A stretch of 64,000 nucleotides of DNA from Rhynchopus sp. YZ270_cl-10 (Eukaryota; Euglenozoa; Diplonemea; Diplonemida; Diplonemidae), in the NCBI GenBank assembly GCA_964035575.1, contig OZ037858.1:1-64000 (forward strand), read 5' to 3'. The position numbers and the translations under genes were made by a program. Below, piece after piece: positions 53,901-62,395 of this stretch; positions within the stretch are counted from its first letter, which is position 1; every line of letters starts with the position of its first letter. The notes beneath the pieces were generated by a model. The model was not told the DNA's origin, searched no databases, and was given only the letters and a program-made list of their open reading frames with translations.

Positions 53901-53964
53901 CACACAGAGCCAGCAGCGCCATGCTCTGCCGCATCACACCACAGCACAGTACAGTACAGCGCAC
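44911..53964 (-). CDS. Giant secreted protein: LamG, three LamG/HExxH peptidase-like repeats, SASA esterase-like, cadherin-like, LamG
   Basis: Intact 3017-aa single-exon frame. Signal peptide at residues 1-28 (MALLALCVGLVQG core). Residues ~30-235 are a LamG/ConA-like fold (WHQVVLTYT, LWVDGEVV). Three 719-residue repeats follow (~250-969, 970-1688, 1689-2407). Each has a T/P/S-rich linker, a six-to-eight-Cys knot (~288-330), a LamG-like domain and a domain with HENFH (633-637, 1352-1356, 2071-2075) and a Glu 15 residues after the second His, as in gluzincin metallopeptidases; it resembles DUF6055-type proteins. Residues ~2438-2665 are a SASA/SGNH esterase-like domain with GQSNM, KASKGGT, WSQGYNDA and a HYDGG block. 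Then a cadherin-like module (GVLAND...FSYTV, ~2680-2770) and a C-terminal LamG (~2790-3010). Predicted role: extracellular peptidase/esterase on glycoconjugates. The tail resembles bacterial architectures. Confidence 0.85.
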   Translation of the reverse strand: MRCTVLCCGVMRQSMALLALCVGLVQGSIYSQYTLDGPEVTDTFGRTSTTKKLVLGSGDNAVCGKSYHMLNGDFISLKEGNGAPTGNVDFSIAGYVKPVGLMGRGSRTLFTLGGTDRARDRTRGNWGAWVMVGSRGHLSVRTPLFRARSSAKLETGVWHQVVLTYTAAETMLRLWVDGEVVLSKRATMDLHRSSRYGGMAIGEFHLGGTKMSRGGEFFVDHVSFADHVMTPQEARAPCLQDTGAPATKAPRTSAPDTFAPETEVPRTSTPVTSTLSPSPSPTSPSSSAAVCAQRGAVCGVVRAQDGTTVQCGSCATGDVCSFNRCEARCALADIGQGPFDASLFAYVPLEFSYEDLSAHAHAVSAELFPTDRREEQFPYESVTDMASRAVRVDFGALSAGPGAVTLSLQVQPHTAGQTGVLLQSEAVTVAEDAGRVSVAVRAAGGAEVAVEHTTALSHRHCNHVAVVVAADGAVAVYVNGVAARGSPVSVSGTMQVGGVLSVPQHPGKVWDVRVYSRALGAAEVEALGNRCGDVRTSSLVVPDAAMPNFLCGVYQCIYWAEGVTDTTQDSFDYQLSGHDMTWEHNVLETGMYVHGALCAEYAKPRQVLLTDGYRQRWVSKFHFGKPWNQYVLHENFHAYQKRTYGATKFLAESTASWGAFSQKPTAYDTILGMYTLQPQLALWTTQSSTFADGIVDIGKGGHQYGAAIWEWYVTHHVLGDDFWVGKVFNRRRLGLAPLSGAPAEGMYNALAGAGYDMREVFSDFAARVTTWDVDYEDTFRASEAGSLRRLNGKNKKNKVNPVADEEVDNKVAVFYGAGGTDGAWVSVPGRYMIGDWAFNAYEVSGVATGTQYTVGVVPSAANPAYSEFRAQAVVYNTATEERRYVRLPAAAAGTGGKAVTATVRVGAGETLYLVVANTPATQFRDFLAYSYDYLIQAGGAPPAPVPVTVAPTPLPTPLPSTTAPATKAPRTSAPDTFAPETEVPRTSTPVTSTLSPSPSPTSPSSSAAVCAQRGAVCGVVRAQDGTTVQCGSCATGDVCSFNRCEARCALADIGQGPFDASLFAYVPLEFSYEDLSAHAHAVSAELFPTDRREEQFPYESVTDMASRAVRVDFGALSAGPGAVTLSLQVQPHTAGQTGVLLQSEAVTVAEDAGRVSVAVRAAGGAEVAVEHTTALSHRHCNHVAVVVAADGAVAVYVNGVAARGSPVSVSGTMQVGGVLSVPQHPGKVWDVRVYSRALGAAEVEALGNRCGDVRTSSLVVPDAAMPNFLCGVYQCIYWAEGVTDTTQDSFDYQLSGHDMTWEHNVLETGMYVHGALCAEYAKPRQVLLTDGYRQRWVSKFHFGKPWNQYVLHENFHAYQKRTYGATKFLAESTASWGAFSQKPTAYDTILGMYTLQPQLALWTTQSSTFADGIVDIGKGGHQYGAAIWEWYVTHHVLGDDFWVGKVFNRRRLGLAPLSGAPAEGMYNALAGAGYDMREVFSDFAARVTTWDVDYEDTFRASEAGSFRRLNGKNKKNKVNPVADEEVDNKVAVFYGAGGTDGAWVSVPGRYMIGDWAFNAYEVSGVATGTQYTVGVVPSAANPAYSEFRAQAVVYNTATEERRYVRLPAAAAGTGGKAVTATVRVGAGETLYLVVANTPATQFRDFLAYSYDYLIQAGGAPPAPVPVTVAPTPLPTPLPSTTAPATKAPRTSAPDTFAPETEVPRTSTPVTSTLSPSPSPTSPSSSAAVCAQRGAVCGVVRAQDGTTVQCGSCATGDVCSFNRCEARCALADIGQGPFDASLFAYVPLEFSYEDLSAHAHAVSAELFPTDRREEQFPYESVTDMASRAVRVDFGALSAGPGAVTLSLQVQPHTAGQTGVLLQSEAVTVAEDAGRVSVAVRAAGGAEVAVEHTTALSHRHCNHVAVVVAADGAVAVYVNGVAARGSPVSVSGTMQVGGVLSVPQHPGKVWDVRVYSRALGAAEVEALGNRCGDVRTSSLVVPDAAMPNFLCGVYQCIYWAEGVTDTTQDSFDYQLSGHDMTWEHNVLETGMYVHGALCAEYAKPRQVLLTDGYRQRWVSKFHFGKPWNQYVLHENFHAYQKRTYGATKFLAESTASWGAFSQKPTAYDTILGMYTLQPQLALWTTQSSTFADGIVDIGKGGHQYGAAIWEWYVTHHVLGDDFWVGKVFNRRRLGLAPLSGAPAEGMYNALAGAGYDMREVFSDFAARVTTWDVDYEDTFRASEAGSLRRLNGKNKKNKVNPVADEEVDNKVAVFYGAGGTDGAWVSVPGRYMIGDWAFNAYEVSGVATGTQYTVGVVPSAANPAYSEFRAQAVVYNTATEERRYVRLPAAAAGTGGKAVTATVRVGAGETLYLVVANTPATQFRDFLAYSYDYLIQAGGAPPAPVPVTVAPTPLPTPLPSTTAPATKAPRTSAPETRAPATRTPTTEAPAPTPSTPPARKPTRVFLMAGQSNMVGHGSRSDLQNYLSLRTELLERRTDVFAKSIIERSRGTAGLGPYYGASFGPELGFGHVLGDALSEDVYLFKASKGGTQIARADHWSPTGDADNLYAQMVAGFAAFRATLPADHVVSGFVWSQGYNDAFSDADANGYEAALIKLIAAVRTDVGVPALPVVVVQGNDNQGVRGGVIRRAQAAVATADAHADWVPSDDLYHYFHYDGGSMVAIGERAGRAMLPLLGVSAAGAFPDVYVAVSGAVLQVGAAEGVLANDRGVAAQGAQAVVTAAPAHGTLRLGASGGFVYTPAPAFVGRDTFSYTVVQNGVTGAGGAAEVEVWVETQDAAAEHLILHYAFESAGVPVSPSASASAPSVVYDTTKHVQAYVDPSGVSVGVPGGVSGNCAELSGKKGAWNNGHMKVQMSPMPAFLLLREDDVTVSTWVKIAAGGVGGDMPIFSNAGRPNSRGLTILTAGAGKSFKTVVYARDGKKVTVAGNAAHPIDDGEWHHVAAVVSRATDTATNYVDGVAVATASIAGVVGLFEEGYYTRFGGVAWLGKYNKFVGHMDEMRVYRAALSPLQVAQLYADRM
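46740..53210 (-). repeat. Three tandem 2157 bp coding repeats, almost identical
   Basis: Units at about 46,740-48,896, 48,897-51,053 and 51,054-53,210. The few differences I see include one Leu/Phe change at 49,446 (GGCGGAACG against GGCGGAGCG in the other two) and single bases near the outer edges. Near identity in all codon positions, including silent sites, means very recent duplication or ongoing gene conversion. It also means that unit number may be mis-assembled. Confidence 0.95.
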
Positions 53965-54399
53965 ACAAAGGTGTGGGGAGTATGCTCTTCTGTGTGTACC
54001 CTTTCTTGTTGTCTGCGATGTTTCAGTTGTTTTGGTGTATACAATCTACCTGAGAGGGGAGGGTTTGTTGCTTTGAGAGAGCGAGGGTTGCAATTGCAGA
54101 GAACCGATATCTGCGGGTGGGAGAGGTTGCTGTGGGATCGTGGGGAAACGTTAATGAGTATCGTGAAACAGATTTTTTTGAGTAGGAAAGGAACGAATTT
54201 AAAGAAACTGATAAAATAAGTGGCACACACACGTCTCTTTCTTACCGCATGCGAAGAAGAGTAGTGCCGTCGTATGTTTGCGTTTGGATGAAGAAAAATC
54301 ACAAGCATAAGAAATGAAGCAAGAAATCAAAGTATAAGCCTAGCACAGGCAAAGGGAGTTAGAGTAAAAAGGAGTTAGGATGCGATTTCGAATTTGAGT
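53965..54399. other. Intergenic, no gene seen
   Basis: Promoter and leader region of the 3017-aa gene plus the 3' region of the kelch gene. No supported frame. Confidence 0.4.
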
Positions 54400-56185
54400 T
54401 TACTCCCAGCAAATGACTTTGCAGGCGTCGCGCTGTTCGGGCAAACTCCAGGGCATCTGTGAGTGAGTGATGATTGAGAAGAATTCTGCATAAACCCGCA
54501 AACAAGCGGAGCAAAACGACGACATACCGAAACCCACCCTGTACCAGGAGAATATCGCTCGACAGAAGACAGCGCTTCGAGGAAGAACCCACCAGTAACG
54601 TAGATTTGCCCTTGAGAAACCGCTGCTGCCGCGTTAGATCTGTTCGTGAGCATGCTGGGTGCTGTGCTCCAGGTGTTGGTGACCGGGTCATAGCGCTCTA
54701 CACTGTTGAGCGCGGATTGCCCATCACTCCCACCAAACACCCACATACATCCCTGTGGAGAAGTGTTGTAAAACCAAACTAGATGAGTGTATGTATACCT
54801 TGTAAGCAATCACCGCAGGACACATTCTCGGAGTGGACATGCTCGGCAGCACTGTCCATGAATTTGTTGAAGGGTCATAACGCTGGACAATATCAAGCAC
54901 CTTCTGGCCAGGACGGTGTCGCCGTTGAGTGCCCCCAATAACGTAAATGTACTTTCCAAGAGATAGCGTTCCTAGTTCGCATGCCTGAGATGTGGGTTTT
55001 AATTTTTTGGGGGGGGTAACATTTTGAACATACCTCGAGTGGCATGGGAGCTATCCCCGAGGTGTCTGCCCAGGTGTTGGTTGTCGGGTCCAATCGTTCA
55101 ACAGTTTTGTATTCTTGCTGCCCATCAAAGCCTCCGAATACGTAGATAGCGCCGCTATGCACTGCACACGCAGGAGCGGACCGCACAGCGCGCATGGAGG
55201 GAAGGGGTCCCCATGCATTTGTGAGCGGGTCGTATACCTCGCACGACGCAAGTCTGGTTTCGTTGTTTCTGCCTCCGAATACGTACACCCTCCTGTTGTA
55301 TATCGCAGTGCCGCAGTGGTATCGGTCTTGCAGCATGGGGCGAGCATCAGACCACTCAGGGGAAGATGGCTTGCACTTTACAACCGTTCGAAGAGTGACA
55401 GACTTCCGGTTGATGCCCCCAATGACGTACAACCCTTGATGGCAGACGTACTGCTTCACCAAATAGTTTGTCGTGACAATCCCTCGCCACTGCGAGCAAA
55501 TGCGTCCGAGACGACGCATTTCGCTTGAAGGAAGAAAAAGAAACATGATAACAAGAATGTGCGTCGGTATGCCTATCAACGTGGGGCGTGCTGGGCTTGG
55601 GGAATCATATCGTTTCAAGAGCAACGCGAGGACTTGGTCTAGAGACATTTTCATGCTCTGCTGCAACTCATGCAGCCTGTCCGCCAGAGAGTGGTCTATG
55701 TGCAATACCTCTGCAGGACGAGGTGAGCTGGTCGACGCTGAGTCCACTGAATCCGTGCAGTTCCTGAGTGAGCTGGCACTTCGGCTTTGCCCTGCGTCGT
55801 CTGCTACCGAACTTGACATGCTGTCAAAATCATCATCAGCTATCGACAGCGGGTCTGCATGATTGTGTATGACCCCAGAAGAAGAAGACGGCGAGGTGCC
55901 AGGGAAATGCTGCCACGGCTTCGCCGCAGTGACAGGCCTCATGAGGGGGACGACTCCGTTGTGCTTACAACCACTACCGAAGCCTTCCCAATCATCTTCA
56001 TCAGACAGCATCACAGGGGACGACTCACCAAAGCTTTCTGAGTCAACTCTCCACCCGACAACAGTGTCAGGGTTTAGCCCAAGAATGTGCGTCATATCAG
56101 ACCACCCTCGCACATCTCGTTCGACAACTTTGCCGTTCACTTCGAGACGAACACGGGTGTGACTCGCTTCCACCATACCACGCAC
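54400..56185 (-). CDS. F-box/kelch-repeat protein (four exons, 539 aa)
   Basis: Exons: 56185-55034, 54984-54799, 54752-54528 and 54456-54400. Introns are 49, 46 and 71 bp, all phase 0 with GTAT donors and CAG acceptors; the last one restores a typical final strand (WVSMPW...) and a TAA at 54,400. The N-terminal ~60 residues look like a small beta domain, followed by an S/D-rich linker. An F-box-like stretch is at about 210-250 (GIPTHILVIMFLFLPSSEMR). Six kelch blades follow, each with a V-x-GG pair (YVIGG, YVFGG, YVFGG, YVIGG, WVFGG, YVTGG) and several with (R/V)YDP-x-TN-x-W. F-box/kelch proteins usually serve as substrate receptors of SCF ubiquitin ligases; the substrate is unknown. A pyrimidine-rich tract lies at 56,210 to 56,262 upstream of the start. 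Confidence 0.88.
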
Positions 56186-56566
56186 AGAACAATATGTAGT
56201 GTATCAAAAAAGGGGAAAAGGTAATGGCACAAAGGGAGAAGAGGGGGGAAGGAGCGAGATGGTGTTGCTGGATGTGTGATGGGTTTGGTGTGTGTGTATT
56301 GATTGCAAAAAGATGGATAAACTCTGTTGTATTGTGTTAGTAATCCTCTCTGGGATTTTCGTTCGCGATATCTAAATAGAAGAGCAAGTTGGCGCCACAG
56401 AGGTGACTACACATTCTTCAAATTTTTCAAAAGAAAGGCTGGAAAGGTGAGCCTTTTTAAAGATACATCGTTGCAAATTGCAAAACAGCCAAAAAAAAAA
56501 AGTTAAGGAATGCCCGGGTAACGTCGTGCATTCCTGATTGCAGCAATTTTTCAAAAAAAAAAAAAA
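56186..56566. other. Intergenic spacer
   Basis: Holds the pyrimidine-rich leader of the kelch gene and the 3' region of the next gene, with A runs near 56,490 and 56,555. No gene. Confidence 0.4.
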
Positions 56567-57116
56567 TTATAATTCCTGCTCCTCGTCATCCTTGGGACCG
56601 TATTTCTCAAGCGCGTCGTTGTACAGCTGCTGCTCACGACCGAGGTACTTTTTGAAAAGACCTTTGAGCTGCTTTAACTTGTGGGGTGCGTACTCCGCGA
56701 GGAGGTGCTTCACCTTGCCCCGCCACATCTCAGCCTCCTCTGCCTCTTCCTCCTCTGGTGTGATGGCGTCGAACTGCTTCTCCTCGTCGTTCTTGGGTGG
56801 GCCTGTGTATTCTTCGTTGAAGATCATCTCGTACTCCGCCTCAGTCATCAGGTCTAAGTACGGAACGTCCTTCTCGTCGCAGAAGCCTCTGATGCCAATC
56901 TGTGTGATGAAAATTAAAGTATTTAGTACGAATGAGAGAGAGCGTTCATACCTTCATCTTCTCTTGGATATCCTCCGGCAGATGTGCCCAACTAGCGATA
57001 CCGTTCTTTAGAATGGTCTTAAATTCGTTAGGGTTCTTGATGGCATCATCCTTCTTCTTTTTTGCCTCCACTGTCACCGCACACACCAAAACCGTTAGAA
57101 GAAGGGTTTTCAACAT
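56567..57116 (-). CDS. Small acidic secretory-pathway protein (two exons, 165 aa)
   Basis: Exon 1 57,116 to 56,952 (55 codons) and exon 2 56,899 to 56,567, with a 52 bp intron (GTATGA donor, CACACAG acceptor, phase 0). The start is set at the Met that opens a good signal peptide (MLKTLLLTVLVCAVTVEA), not at the upstream in-frame Met. Mature protein: a lysine patch, a helical region (NEFKTILKNGIASWAHLPED), a stretch with one Cys, an E-rich acidic segment, then a basic helical segment (KHLLAEYAPHKLKQLKGLF) and an acidic tail ending EEQEL. The -EL end recalls KDEL-type ER retrieval but is not canonical. I recognise no family. A pyrimidine tract followed by CAG lies at about 57,137 to 57,165. Confidence 0.75.
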
Positions 57117-58313
57117 TTTTTTTTTTGTTTGTTTCTGATGTGTGGTTGTCAGGAGGGGAGGGAAGAATGAGATGATTTTCATTAGGAATCTAAAAATAAA
57201 AATACTCAGAGATTAAAAAGGAATGCGTTGTGCAAAGTGAGACCCCCCACCCCAACCGAGCTGCTTGAACTCTTGATACACAAAAACTCATTCCATGGAT
57301 ATAAAACATCAAGGCATCCATGCATCAACCAGCAATGCAACATATAAGACCTCTAGGGAATGGTTTTATAATGCACGGGAAGATCTCGTATGACGGATCA
57401 GCACATAGAGCATACATAACAAACAGGACTACAATGGTGTGTTGGACCTTCTCTGTTCGACAAAATATACAGGAGCAACCGTGCAACACAGGTGCGTCAC
57501 CGTAAGCCTCAGTACCATGTAGTACAAGCATTTATCAGTGGAGCAGAGCCGGCTGTTGACCACGACATTGTAGGCGTAAGGAACATAACGTAACAAAACA
57601 AAAAAAAAAAACACCCTCCTGAAAATATGGTTTCGAGACAGTACACATTGTCTGGACAGCTGAATTTCGGTTACAAAGCAAAAATTTGAAAGATGAATGA
57701 GCCTCGCGACACCCAAAAGTACACAAAAAAAAACACTGTCAACTCAGGCATCCGATACTTTTACTACATTCACAGACAGTCAACCGGTATGCGAATACAT
57801 TCGCTTAGCTCAGGGTGAAGACTGTGAACACAAATGCACCTGAAGTCTCGTCGGAGAACAGGAATAGCCTTGTTGAAGGGTTGAGCGGTTGGTGCACCAA
57901 GAGGACTCTGACGAAAACCTTTGGCGAAGGGACGTAAGCAAAGAAGGGAAAGGGAAGGGGAAATGCCACGTTGCAATACCTTGAAGGCCGGGGCCAACGT
58001 ATTGCAACAGTGAAAACAAAAATAGTCTATTCGCATGTTTTGAGTAGGAAATCAGTGCCCGGTGGTTCATAACCTCCTACAAGACCAACTACTAACTAAC
58101 GCCCGGGACGCAGTCACTGAGAAAAATTGTACGATGAAAACGCGCAGGTGTGCATAACAAAATTTTGTTGAAGATAAAAGGTCCCAACACTTCCAGTCGT
58201 AGATGGAATAAGACAGGCAACGGAAAAGAAAACTTCAGATGAATCGGTTGTTTCCATGAATTGAAATGTTTGGAAAACAAAAATATCGAACAAAACAGAG
58301 GTCGAGAGGAGCA
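57117..58313. other. Intergenic, no gene seen
   Basis: About 1.2 kb, including the leader of the small acidic gene and the 3' region of the eIF4E-like gene. Frames on both strands are short and featureless. Confidence 0.4.
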
Positions 58314-60108
58314 TTACTGTGCGGACCACGTAATCAACTCCTTCGCAGCCTTGCCCTTCTTCAGCACGGACAGAGTTTTATCTACAAAAAACTCGTCACA
58401 AACGTTTTGGAGATCTCTCGTGGTGTACCCACGGAGTTCGGTCAGTGCACCCAACTCCTCTACCACAAAGGCTTCGAAGGCGTCTGCGTGTTCGTGGAAA
58501 CTGGCGAGAAAGTCAGGACGATCCTTCTGGATCGAAGTGGGCTCGACACTGACCACACTGCGCTTTCCGCTGACTTTGCAGGTGACAGTCTGGTTCAACC
58601 TTCCTTCTGCATCTTTGCTCAGAGGGCCCAGTTGAAAAGAGACGAAGTCACTGTGTTTCTGGCGATTCCCTACTGTGTGTATCAGAGCAAAGCATTCCTG
58701 GCAGAAGCAGTTCCTGTCTGCGGGGCATTGCACGCACCTTGCGCAGGCAATGGTGTCGTCACACTCGCAGCACGCGACGCCTGTCATATCGACAACGGCA
58801 TTCTCGAGGTCCTCCTGCCGCTGCCGCTTCTTTCTGAGACGCTCTCTTTGGTATTTGTCGGGTTTGTTCTTCTTCTTCTTCTTCGCGACCACTGTGTCCT
58901 CGCTCACTTGCGATATCTCCAGATCAGGCGGACTGTCTGTCGAGTGGGACGAAGGGCTCTTGGCCTCCTTTAGCTCCACTTCAGGAGCAGGTACCGCGGC
59001 AGGCGCGGGTGCGGGTATGGGGTTCACAGGAGGCGGCGCAGTGTGCGGCTCGAACTTCCGGAATGGTGCAAAAGAATTCATCTCTGGTTGCAACGGTGCG
59101 ACTTCCTCAAGCTCCGTGTTCCTGTTCCAGTTGTTTGCTGGCTTCGGGTACTGCATGACAGGGACAGGGACAGGGTCGGTGAGGTACGGCTGATGGGAGT
59201 ACATCTTGGACTGCACAGGCTCTGCACCCCCGAGTTGCGCGCTCTGGCTGAATGTCTCAGAGCATTCGGAACGGACAGGGCAAGCGGGCTGTGGGATGGC
59301 CGCGGGGTAGCTTATCTTGTGGGGTATATAAGAGAACGCCAGACTCCTGTGCTCCTGGCTGAAGGAAAAGTTCTGTGACATCGCGCGTATCGTCTTGTCG
59401 TTTCCTGGCGCACTTCTGCAAGAGGAGAGGTGGGTTGCTTCAAAACAGACTGCACATACCCTCTTACCCACAGCTGCAGCGTATCGCCTTCCTTCGAACC
59501 TGCATAGCTTGCGTGCATAACACATCCACTCTTGGCAATGTCATTCGACGTGTTCACAAGCGAAATAACCATATCGAGCCAGAGGCTGCCACGCTCCTGA
59601 AATAATGTGTTGTGCAAATAAAACAGTTAAAAACACATACCCTGGCTGGCCCTTTGGCTACCCAACGTCCTCCGTCGATGTTCCGTTCATCGTCCACGGA
59701 GGGTGCGACGCCTTGTCGGAAGATGCGGAGCGATGCTGGGTAGGACAGCTTCTCTATGGGGATCTGGTTGAATATGATGAGGAACTGGTCGACTGTGGCA
59801 AAGGACCCGAGGAAGAGGAGGTTCGCTTCGACCTCGTACTGCGAGAGGCTGTCACGCCCGCCCATCGCATCGAAGTAGAGACACCATGCATCCTTGCCGG
59901 ACACGGTCGCCAGGTTGCTGGTAAGGCTTGCATGCAAATCCACAACATCGCTTTCCGTGACCAAGTCTGCCTCCTCCATGCGCCCCAGCAAGTTGCAGTA
60001 CATCAAATGCAGCTTCGTGCGTGGCTCCAGCACGGTGCCATCCTGCAGGACCGCGTTCACCATTTGGTCGCATCGTGCTAGCCCATTGAAAATCAGGTTG
60101 CCACCCAT
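58314..60108 (-). CDS. eIF4E-like domain fused to a B-box zinc finger (three exons, 568 aa)
   Basis: Exons: 60108-59641, 59596-59460, 59415-58314; two 44 bp introns (GTATGT donors, TTTCAG and TTGCAG acceptors). The start at 60,108 is preferred, because the in-frame Met at 60,165 lies in a pyrimidine-rich leader. Residues ~70-235 follow eIF4E: WCLYF, then ANLLFLGSFATVDQFLIIFN, a GVAPSVDDERN...GGRWV block, and SLWLDMVISLVN across the first splice. Against human eIF4E, the Trp positions equivalent to 56, 73 and 102 are not Trp (V/Y, L and V), while 43 and 113 are. So ordinary m7G-cap stacking and 4E-BP/eIF4G docking are doubtful. A P-rich linker, a Lys/Arg-rich helix (~375-405), a B-box-type zinc finger (CCECDD...CFCQECFALIH, ~415-458) and a C-terminal helical part follow. 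Role unknown; a translation or mRNP regulator is a guess. Confidence 0.78.
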
Positions 60109-60168
60109 ATCAAAAATTAGTTTCTTTTGAGTGAGTTGGGGGAGGGGAGGGGAGGAGGGATGCAAGAT
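60109..60168 (-). promoter_or_regulatory. Pyrimidine-rich leader of the eIF4E-like gene
   Basis: On the minus strand a C/T-rich tract (60,129 to 60,165) is followed by AAAAG and then, 15 to 20 bases later, the ATG. It resembles a 3' splice site, possibly a trans-splice acceptor or the end of a 5' UTR intron, or a pyrimidine-rich initiator. Confidence 0.4.
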
Positions 60169-60306
60169 AGAGGGGTGCTAGGGGGGTTTAGATTCTATTG
60201 TCCTACTTCGCCTCATCAAAGGAGAAGCAAATCAGAACAAAAAAGGGTCGTAGTAAAAATACAATGCGCTAAAAGAAAACTACTGTTAAAAGGAACGAAA
60301 AAGGGA

Positions 60307-62323
60307 CTACAGCTTGAGGCGGCGGAGAAGCTCTTCGGCTTCCGCTTTTGCAGCTCTCGTCTCTGAAGCGGACGACGCTGCAGCAAGCTTTTTGTTCTCG
60401 TTGAACCTGACTGCATGCTCCATCATGATGGACTGGTAGGTAGGCCGCACAGAGAGGTCTGATTGGATGGAGCGCAGCAGAGAGTTGCACTTTAGCACCA
60501 AGACCATCTCCTTTGGCACCTCGCCCATGACCTCAAGCATGCCAAGCGCCATGTTCGTTGATGACGTGTGTGGTATGTGGAAGTCGCCCCTAGACATCTC
60601 TTCAGACAGACGGGACGTCCCCGAAAGCTTTACCCCGGCCTCGCCCAAGAGAATTGTCGTCAAAAGCTTCGGGTTTCGCACCCCAAGATTTTCGCACGCA
60701 GTTTCAATCTTCCTGCGGTCGCTACCAGCAACACCACACCACAAATCAGCGTAGTTGCCACAGAAATCGTCTGAAAGCTCCTGGTAGCACCCGTGGTCAA
60801 GAATCTGCATCTTCCACTTCGTCTCGCCGTCCGTCAGCTCGGGTATTGCGTATGGGCAGCGCAGCTGCAGACCTTCAGTTTTGCTCTCTTCCTTCTTCTC
60901 TCTTTTGTCAAAACCTTCAAGCATCTTGTCGAATAAGTCCTGCATGGACTCAGGCACCCCCTCCTCCCCCATAAGGGACTTCGAGGACATGCCATGCTCA
61001 CGCACGACCTCGCCTTTGTAATCAATCATTCCTCCTCTTCTTTCCCGCTCAGCGTCACAGCCAATGATGTGGGTGTTGTTCAAGGGTTCCACAAATATAT
61101 TCGCCGGGTGGGGGTCTGCGTGCAGGAACCCGTGGTCGAATATGGACGACGCAATGACGTTGACGATCAGGTCGGCCACCTCCTGGCGTGGGATGCCCAA
61201 CACATCAAGCTTCGCTGCTTCGTTGATGTTGAAGCCGTCGATGAAGTCCATTGTGATAACCTTGCTTGAGCACAGCTTTGTGTGAACCGTAGGTGAGTCA
61301 ACCTGCTCCCAGTCCTTAAACATCTCACGGAATCTCATGCAGTTCGCCGCCTCGCTCAAAAAGTCCAGTTCCGACATAATTGTCTGTGAAGAAAAAATAT
61401 AGAAACGCAAACCCGCATATTCCATACGCTTTGAAAGTGCTTCATGAGGCCGTACACCCCGGGGGTCTCCCAGTCTAGGAACCACGCCAGCCCGTTCAAG
61501 ATGCGGAAGTCTATGGCCATCTGCGAGAGGCGTTTGTTTGCAGGATGCAAAGGTGTGCACATACCATTGTTGGCAGGTCATTGTATTGGATTTTGACTGC
61601 AAGACGGTTCCCTGTGTCCCGCTCCTTTGCAAGGTGAACCTGCGCAATGGACGCTGCCTTCACTGGGAAGTACTCGAAATCGTCGAACAGCTCCGCTGTG
61701 TACTGGCCCAGCCCACCTGCCTCATGGCCCCCAGTGATCACACCGACAGTGTATGCCGGCTGCATTGGTGTTGCGTTATCGAGACAGGACTCCATAACGA
61801 TGCACCACTCGAGGGGCAGCACCTGGGTCATGCTTGACATGAGCTGGCCCATCTTGACGTACACACCGCCCAGGTCGAGCATCTTCCCAAGAACGTGGTG
61901 GGAGGCAGTTTCGTGGCAGCGGCTGAGTGCGGTGAGAGCATCGACCTCGGTCCTTGATGTCCACTTGTAGAAGTTGTAGTACAATGAGATGAGCGTTGCC
62001 TCATGCAGGACGACGTAAGAGCGGTACACCGCGCGTGTTATGCCGAAGTAGAAGCCGTCCAGTGCGTAGAGGATGCGCAATGTGATGTACAGGCCGAGCA
62101 TCAGCACGGGTGCGACAAAGATCTTGCGCAGGAAGCTCACCTCCTCCAGGTCACCCATCCGCCGCGCACCCAGGGGCACTGTGCGCCGCCCCGTCCCTGC
62201 TGATCCACTGTATGCTCTGCGTGACTGGCGGCATCGCGCTACACTACTGGTGTGCACCCTGAGTATGCCTGTACGTTCATGCTTCAACGCACGCAGCGCA
62301 GACGGGAGAATGCGGCTCATCAC
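60307..62323 (-). CDS. ADCK/ABC1 (UbiB-type) atypical kinase (three exons, 642 aa)
   Basis: Exons: 62323-61565, 61520-61428, 61383-60307; two 44 bp introns, phase 0. The N-terminal ~45 residues are rich in R, S and A with few acids, as in a mitochondrial presequence, followed by a hydrophobic segment (~70-90). UbiB hallmarks: KMGQ in VYVKMGQLMSS (~155), AASIAQVHLA (~228) in place of a P-loop, the VKIQY lysine, HADPHPANIFV (catalytic Asp and Asn) and LDHG in place of DFG. LDHG recalls the ADCK1/ADCK5 branch. A ~90-residue charged insert lies between the catalytic loop and LDHG. The family works on the inner mitochondrial membrane (coenzyme Q or lipid homeostasis) and often shows ATPase more than protein-kinase activity. 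Intron 2 contains GCGGGTTTGCG. The C-terminus is a charged helix. Confidence 0.88.
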
Positions 62324-62395
62324 TATTCAGCAGTGATTTGCATGTTGCTCCTGAGGTGAGGTGAAGAGGAGGGGAGGCGAGGGGAGGGGGAAACA
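62324..62395 (-). promoter_or_regulatory. Pyrimidine-rich leader of the ADCK gene
   Basis: On the minus strand a ~40 base C/T tract ends in CACCTCAG at about 62,353, some 30 bases before the ATG. It is the clearest of four such tracts (others near 60,129-60,165, 57,141-57,165 and 56,210-56,262). A splice acceptor, cis or trans, or a core-promoter pyrimidine element would both fit. Confidence 0.4.

Noticed and set aside
58314-59525. Separate B-box gene starting at 59,525
   Set aside because: Its first ~35 codons lie in intron and eIF4E-coding DNA; the 44 bp intron joins the two frames in register, so one fused gene is the better reading.
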